Of a DNA stretch of 25,309 nucleotides, positions 19,652 to 25,309 are shown piece by piece. A program made the position numbers and the translations under genes. This DNA is from Fomitopsis serialis. Lineage: Eukaryota > Basidiomycota > Agaricomycetes > Polyporales > Fomitopsidaceae. The DNA lies in NCBI RefSeq assembly GCF_022376445.1, contig NW_025955482.1:1-25309 (forward strand). Reading direction: 5' to 3'. The notes under the pieces were generated by a model. The model was given only the letters and a program-made list of their open reading frames with translations. It did no database searches and was not told where the DNA came from. How positions within the stretch are numbered: the first letter of the stretch is position 1; each line of letters opens with the position of its first letter.

Positions 19652-20138
19652 TGGTCGTTTAATATGGTTTCGACGCATTGTACTTGTTCTTGAACACTCC
19701 TGGTCTGTACGTCACACGTCCCTTGTAGTCGACTTCCGTCTCTCGCTGTGCAACTATCCACGCTTCATCCGTCTGGGCTCGTGCATGCATTCGTTCCGCT
19801 ACGCACAAAATGCATCTATCTTATTTGACGTTGTATCAAGCTCGAGTACTACCCGCCCTGTTTTGTTTCCTTGTCGGTCTGCGCATTGGAGGATTCATAG
19901 GTGCTTGGCCGACTGGCGTTGAATACGAGCAAGCATCTGGATCTGGCTGGCCACGTGAGATTAAGGTACGCTGGTTCGGGGATTCCCGAGTTTACGCCAT
20001 GGGACAGGCTGTCCTTGCATGAAGTCCTCAGGCAAGGAGGCCCGCAAGCCGCCGCTCTAAGTCTGACCTACCCGTAGCGCATTCCGCCTATCTTCTGCCT
20101 CTTACCCTCATCCATACCCAGCAAGACAGCGGCGCAGC
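19652..20138. other. Spacer between AVO2-like and transporter genes
   Basis: About 0.5 kb between two plus-strand genes. It holds the 3' flank of the AVO2-like gene and the transporter promoter. The long frame that runs through 19652-19922 is the out-of-frame continuation of the AVO2-like exon and is not coding. Confidence 0.5.
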
Positions 20139-22759
20139 ATGCCGTTCCCAGCGACCAATGCGGGTGCGGATCCTGATCCTACCACCCAGATAGCTTGGCC
20201 TTCGAGGAACGGGAAACGGCGCGATCCTGCATCGGACCAGGCAGAGTCTGCTGAAGATGGACAGAGCTCTACCGCTGCTGCGGGTGGCAAGAGGACGCGG
20301 ACACCTGAGCGAGACGGCGATGGCGACAGGAGGATGTCTACAGTGGATCTCATGAAGTTGAGTGTGTCCATGGCTGGATCGCAAGTTGCCTGGACAGTCG
20401 AGCTTGGGTACGTGTTGTGCAAGTCGTTCCAATGCGAATCAATGGCTTAACGGGTACATCTACGCGCAGATACGGCACCCCGTTCCTGCTCTCACTGGGT
20501 CTGTCCGAGACGCTCACGAGCTTAGTATGGTTGGCTGGTCCTATCAGTGGACTAATCGCACAACCCGTTATTGGTATGTTATACGCATGCCGTATCCAGG
20601 CGGTCTCACTTATTTGCCTTAAAGGCGCAATCTCTGACGCGTCTACCTCGAAATATCGTCGACGGTACTGGGTTGTGTTGTCTACGATCGTACTTGTCAT
20701 CTCCACCTTGACACTCGCGTACTGCCAACAAATGCTGCGGTCTTTGTCGATCTGTTCGGCGGAGGGGCCGGCAGCTGGGACCCACAATGGATCAAGCAGG
20801 TCCGCCTGTGTACGGTTAGATGCTGATGCCAACAAGACTGACATTGCTTCCCCGCGCATAGGTCCAGAACACCGCTATTGCACTGGCTGTCATCTCATTC
20901 TATCTATTGGATTTTGCACTCAACGCATTGCAAGCGTCCCTGCGAAACCTACTTCTCGACATCACTCCACCGTCTCAGTTGAACGCTGGCAATGCGTGGC
21001 ACAGTCGGATGTTGAACGCGGGCAATATCCTCGGATACGGGTTCGGTATGTCGTGCGGCATTCATCACACAAGAAGACCCCGTACGAACTTACCCTCCTG
21101 ACAGGATTCTTGCCGCTTGCTAACATGCCCATCCTTCGTCTGCTTGGCGGTGACCAGTTCCGCAAGTTCTGCGTTGTCAGCATGGCCATCCTGTAATTAC
21201 CGTGTGGATTACATGTTGGACACAAGAAGAGAAGGAACGCCAGTCACGGCTTATTGAGAAAGAGTATGTCCATTTCAATGAATGTCTCCTGACGATAGCT
21301 AACGAGAGTGTCAGGAACAAACTGCGAGACTGTTGGACAACATCTACAATGCGATAGTCCACCTTCCGAAGCCGATCAGGCGTGTTTGCTATGTTCAGAT
21401 CTTCGCTTTCATGGCTGGTTAGTTCCCTGCATTGCCTCTGTCCGCATTGAATCTGATGTTGGAAACCAGGTTTCCTTCCTGTTCTATGCGTGAGTAATCA
21501 GACATGACGCCTTTGATTGCTTGCCTTCATCGACGTCCTGCAGTACTACCTACATCGGTCAGGTGATGGCGTATGAGCTCCAAACTGATCCAGACAAGGA
21601 TACAGCGACTAGGATGGGCGAATTCGCTATGCTCATATACAGTATCGGTAGGCAGCTGCTGTCTTTCCTGCCAACATTGTATTAACGTGTCCGATAGTTG
21701 CTGTTGTCGCGGGAGCAACGTTGCCTCGACTCGCCCGACGGGACACGCGCCTCCTGGCCCATGAGGGCGATGACGAGGACGAGGATGCTGAACTCGCCCG
21801 CTTGCGTGCGACGGTCATGGAGTGGAGGTCCGACGCTGCACGCAAGGGGCAGCCCCTCCGACTCCCCTGGATGCCGTTCTTCCTCAGGAACATCTGGTCC
21901 GGGGCCATGATCTTGTTTGCCGTGATCACATTCTCGACGTTCTTCATCACCAAAGTGTGGCAGGTACGTGCCATGACGATGACGAGGTGTGCTAGCAAGT
22001 CTGATCTGGTTTTCCAGGCGGTGATTGCAGTGAGCTTGGTCGGTATTTGCTGGGCTGTTGCTTGCTGGTGCCCATTCGCTATCATCATGGAGGTATGTCG
22101 CAGCGATCGCAACGGCATCACCTACTGATGAAATTGCTCCGCATCAGTTTTTGAAGGAGCGCGAGCGTGAGCACAGTGCAGAGGAGTCGGCGCCTGCTGC
22201 CGGGGAGTCTGTCAATCGCCCATCGCATAGCCGCACGAGGTCGACACCCGCAGTTGTCCGTCGCCAGAGCGATGCCAGCGAGCGCGCCCCTTTGCTCCGC
22301 CGTCGCCGTTCCTTCAACCAGGACGAGATTGACGCGACGCCGTCGGAAACTCAGCCATTGGCTGGAGGTACGGTCCTCGGTATCCACAACTTGGCGATCG
22401 TGTTCCCACAGTTCATCGTGAGTTGATGTGCCGTCGTTTATGACAAGTGTCTGTGAATACTGGTACTATGCAGGTCGCACTTGTGTCGAGCGCTATCTTC
22501 CACGTCGTGGATGCGGACATTGACAACGATCCTGCCCACCACACGACGTACTATGGCAAGAATGGCGTTGCCTGGGTCCTGCGCTTCGGCGGTCTCTGTG
22601 CATTGGTATGTTGTTCTCCCTTGTCCCGGTACCATTGTCCTTATGTCCTCGTCAGTGCGGTGCGGCCTTCGCTCGCATGGTTCCTCCTACCGGACCGAAA
22701 AGGAGATGCGCAGGCGGCTCGCGGAGCTCAAGGTCCTCCAGGAGGAAGACGCGCCCTGA
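20139..22759 (+). CDS. Sucrose/GPH-type MFS transporter, six apparent single-base deletions
   Basis: Members of this family carry sucrose, maltose or related sugars with protons across membranes. Thirteen exons: 20139-20407, 20470-20573, 20625-20799, 20862-21045, 21105-21263, 21315-21417, 21470-21489, 21544-21647, 21698-21963, 22018-22092, 22148-22417, 22474-22605 and 22656-22759, about 656 residues. A charged N-terminus precedes STVDLMKLSVSMAGSQVAWT and YGTPFLLSLGL. The loop SDASTSKYRRRYW fits the sugar-transporter loop 2-3 motif. Further membrane segments include AVISFYLLDFALNALQASLR, YIGQVMAYE, AMLIYSIVAVVAGATLP, FFLRNIWSGAMILFAVITFS and FSTFFITKVW; a large hydrophilic loop (22148-22350) carries RAPLLRRRRS. 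One base is missing near 20732, 21193, 21330, 21413, 21476 and 22696. Every exon phase closes exactly when these are restored. The substrate is inferred from the family; vacuolar or plasma-membrane location is undecided. Confidence 0.85.
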
Positions 22760-22890
22760 TTTACTGCATCTATCACCCACGGACTCCCATCTCTGCTATC
22801 TCGACAGTGTACAACATCACATAACCAGCTAGCCGTAAGTTACATTGCCATCGTCGTCGGTTCGATATAGGTCTGGGTTAGTCGGTACAG
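22760..22890. other. Short convergent intergenic region
   Basis: Only 131 bp lie between the stop codons of the transporter (plus strand) and DPH6 (minus strand). The 3' ends of the two transcripts very likely overlap or abut. No terminator motif is evident. Confidence 0.5.
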
Positions 22891-25309
22891 TTAGGATCCT
22901 ACAATGAACATAGCGTAATCCCAGTCATCGTGGTCCCTGCTTGAAATGCGTCGGCATGGTATGAGTGTGGCTGGCGGTAGATTGTCAAGCCCTGCGAAGA
23001 GCTGCTCGTGACACTCGCGCACTGGATGAAGGTCAGTTGCGGAAGCGCGTATGACTGCCAATGTAGACGTACTATAAGAGGTCCTGGAAGGTCTGTAGAA
23101 TAATCGAATCGACAGGGCGTGGGGTCTGAGAGTACGCAAAGCCTCCACTGTGTGTATCCAAGCGATCATCTCTGCATTGGCACGGCGCAAGCAAACTACG
23201 GCCACAGATGCATCCGTCTCCTTGAAGCTTGATATCTCCCAGTGACATCGTGCACCGTCTTGACCTTCGTGAGTCCCTGTGTTGAGATTTCAGAATCCTG
23301 CATTCAGTTGCGGAGAATGACGGTCTCGTAGCTTACCTTGTCTGAAGGAGGGTTCGATATTGCGTTGAATCATCTCGTCGTCCTCGTCTGGTACCAGACA
23401 CCTTCCTGTATGTAGGATCACCTGTTTCTCCACCAGCGCCCCTTTGGGTAGTGTGGGCACGAAGAGGTACAAGAGCGGCGTCGCCCCATCCTACATCCCG
23501 CATGAGCAGCGAGACAACTCCATGAGTGAATGTGCGCACTGGAGGATGCATTCCCGAGGCTGTCCGGACAGATAACAGATCGCTCGCGTTTACAAGCCAG
23601 TAGAGAACACCCTGCTGATGCCCGTCCCAGCCACCACCAGTGTTGTTCTGGAGGGCGCGCGTTACGCGCTGCACATGCTGGAGCGAAAGGGCTGTCTCTA
23701 GAGCCAGTGACTGAGACGGGAGGGTGAGGCTGCTAGGTAGCAGACCTATCTGGCCCGATATGAAGATGCGTTCATCTGCCTGTGGATGTAAATACTTCAG
23801 GGCGATGCAGTATTAAGAGGAATGATCACGGCGAACCACGACTGCCTGGGAGTACGGCCCGATGTTCGCTGGTGCCCAGTAGCTCAGGCCCTGGACATGC
23901 AGTGCTTGACGTTCGCTTGGATTTCGCTCGACGAATGCAATGGCGTCGAGTTTGACTCTGGTGGGGCTGGGAGATCGATGGCGACACATGCACGAGCCGG
24001 TGGGCTGCTGCCAAAGAAAGTGGCATAGACCGCATTGACCCGCGCGAAAAGATCCATGGATGAGAGGAAGATGTTAATGTTCGTGCAATTTGAGAGGTCC
24101 AGAGAATGCATTGCCAAGCGGTCTTGAGTAGCATGTAAGGCACAGAGTAGCGAAGGAAAATATGCCTTACCTTTCAGTTGCTCGAAGCAGTTCCGAACTT
24201 CATCCTCTATGGAAGGTTCATGGCCACTATTGGCCGTGATGTCGGTGACTGCCACCCATTGACCAATCTTGTTGACACTGCTAATTCCCAGCGGTGGCAA
24301 GGATGAATCCTCAACCATCTTTACCTCCGACGGATCTATAACTTCGACTGTATGAGCGACGGCATCTCGAATCTCTTCAAAGTCATCGGTGAGCAGATTG
24401 GGTATTGTACAGTCGATACGAGGCTCCCCGAATTTTGGCTCGAGAACAGCGTTTTTGATGCGAAGATAGGCGACTGTCGCGAAGTCATTGTCGGAGTGTA
24501 TGACAGTCTCGACTTCTGTTCTGCGGCCAGGGTTACTTCTCCGTAGTGTGCACACTATGGCCTACGACTCACAGTCTGATTTTGTGCTTGAACAGTGGGC
24601 AGTTTAGTGTGAGTGTCTCGTATTCACCGCCCTCGCCGCATATGTGCGACCCATACAAGTCGTTCTGCCACAGGGACCGTCAATAAGGTGAACAGGACAG
24701 GCCACTGAGTTGATTAAAATGATATACCAGCTTTGTCAGCGTTGGCTGCATCTCATTCAGAGTCTTCCCAGATGCGTAGCCTTGAGTCCGATGCCTGCAA
24801 CTTTGATGAGGATGGCCTCCATGCCAGCTTCAATCATCTCGGAGATTAACTCTGCCTGATCACGCTGCCAGAGGTAGCACAGTGGGGTCAATGAGAGACG
24901 TCGACACCTGCTCATGGTTGTTACACTAGTATCTCTAGACATGTATTGCACACCGCTCACACATGTTCAACTCGAACCCGCTGGTAGTTGGAAAGAATCG
25001 CTCCTACAGAGACACCCTCGACACCAGGATGCGATTCCTGGAAACATAAAGGTACTCAGATGCAAAGGTAGAGGTTTAAATCTCTGGACAGTTACTTTTA
25101 CAGTAGACAGGAGAGCGTACAAGTCTTCTGTCTCGTCCCCGAGCACGCCATCACCCCCGCAGGGCTTCGGCCACCATATTCATTGCCCTGCTCAACGGCC
25201 GCGCCGAGATGATTCTCCTGTGCAGTGGTACCTCGAGTGCATCGGCGACAAATTGGATGGCATCTTGCCCGACGGTTTGATACAAGTAGGAGTCGAGCTC
25301 TTCTGCAGT
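22891..25309 (-). CDS. DPH6: Diphthine--ammonia ligase DPH6, 5' end cut by window edge, about six apparent single-base deletions
   Basis: DPH6 uses ATP and ammonium to amidate diphthine on elongation factor 2, the last step of diphthamide synthesis. Exons: 25309-25096, 25037-24961, 24907-24728, 24664-24573, 24520-24171, 24122 to about 23843, 23779-23337 and 23276-22891. The order of domains fits fungal DPH6: the rest of the ATP-pyrophosphatase domain (EELDSYLYQTVGQDAIQFVA, VSVGAILSNYQRVRVEHVC, LCYLWQRDQAELISEMIEAG, HICGEGGEYETLTL), then two RidA/YjgF-like domains (ACVAIDLPAP; LHVQGLSYWAPANIGPYSQA; RIFISGQIGLLPSS; TLPKGALVEKQV; CHWEISSFK) and the ending DDWDYAMFIVGS. The N-terminal loop SGGKDS lies outside the window. 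One base seems missing near 25204, 25156, 24766 and 23960, and two between about 23440 and 23620. The gene ends 131 bp from the convergent transporter gene. Confidence 0.88.

Overview
The window looks like nuclear DNA of a filamentous basidiomycete, most likely an Agaricomycete of the wood-decay type. Genes are GC-rich and packed on both strands. Almost every coding region is cut by short GT-AG introns, mostly 46-75 bp with one of 106 bp, and the recognisable proteins are typical fungal ones. I see no rRNA, tRNA, CRISPR array, operon or intact transposon.

Left part (1-7 kb, all on the minus strand): a secreted glutaminase of the GtaA type runs off the left edge. Next comes a decayed partial copy of a chitinase gene, then the splicing factor BUD13, then the intact GH18 chitinase from which the decayed copy derives. 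BUD13 therefore lies between a gene and its own pseudogene. Middle part (7-17.4 kb): long spacers, one proline-rich plus-strand gene of unknown function with a clear TATA box, a stretch without a recognised gene (10.2-13.0 kb) that holds a perfect 37-bp palindrome, then three minus-strand genes: a WTAP/Mum2-like coiled-coil protein with an RD-rich tail, a 71-residue unknown protein, and a STEEP1 (CXorf56) homologue. Right part (17.6-25.3 kb): an AVO2-like ankyrin protein (TORC2) that shares a 310-bp divergent promoter with STEEP1, a sucrose/GPH-type major facilitator transporter, and the 3' two-thirds or more of the diphthamide synthase gene DPH6 on the minus strand, cut by the right edge.

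The most striking pattern is that the last three genes need about 14 single-base insertions to be read through. Every break is a missing base, many in short homopolymers, while all splice sites are intact. The five recognised genes to the left need none. This looks more like a poorly polished stretch of assembly, starting between about 17.4 and 18.0 kb, than three neighbouring pseudogenes.

The genes do not form one pathway. Secreted nutrient enzymes (glutaminase, chitinase), RNA-processing factors (BUD13, WTAP-like, STEEP1) and growth/translation functions (AVO2, sugar transporter, DPH6) sit side by side, as is usual in fungal chromosomes. I found no convincing new multi-gene system. The best biological leads are the WTAP-like protein, the chitinase duplication, the palindrome, and two spacers with coding-like stretches that I cannot name.
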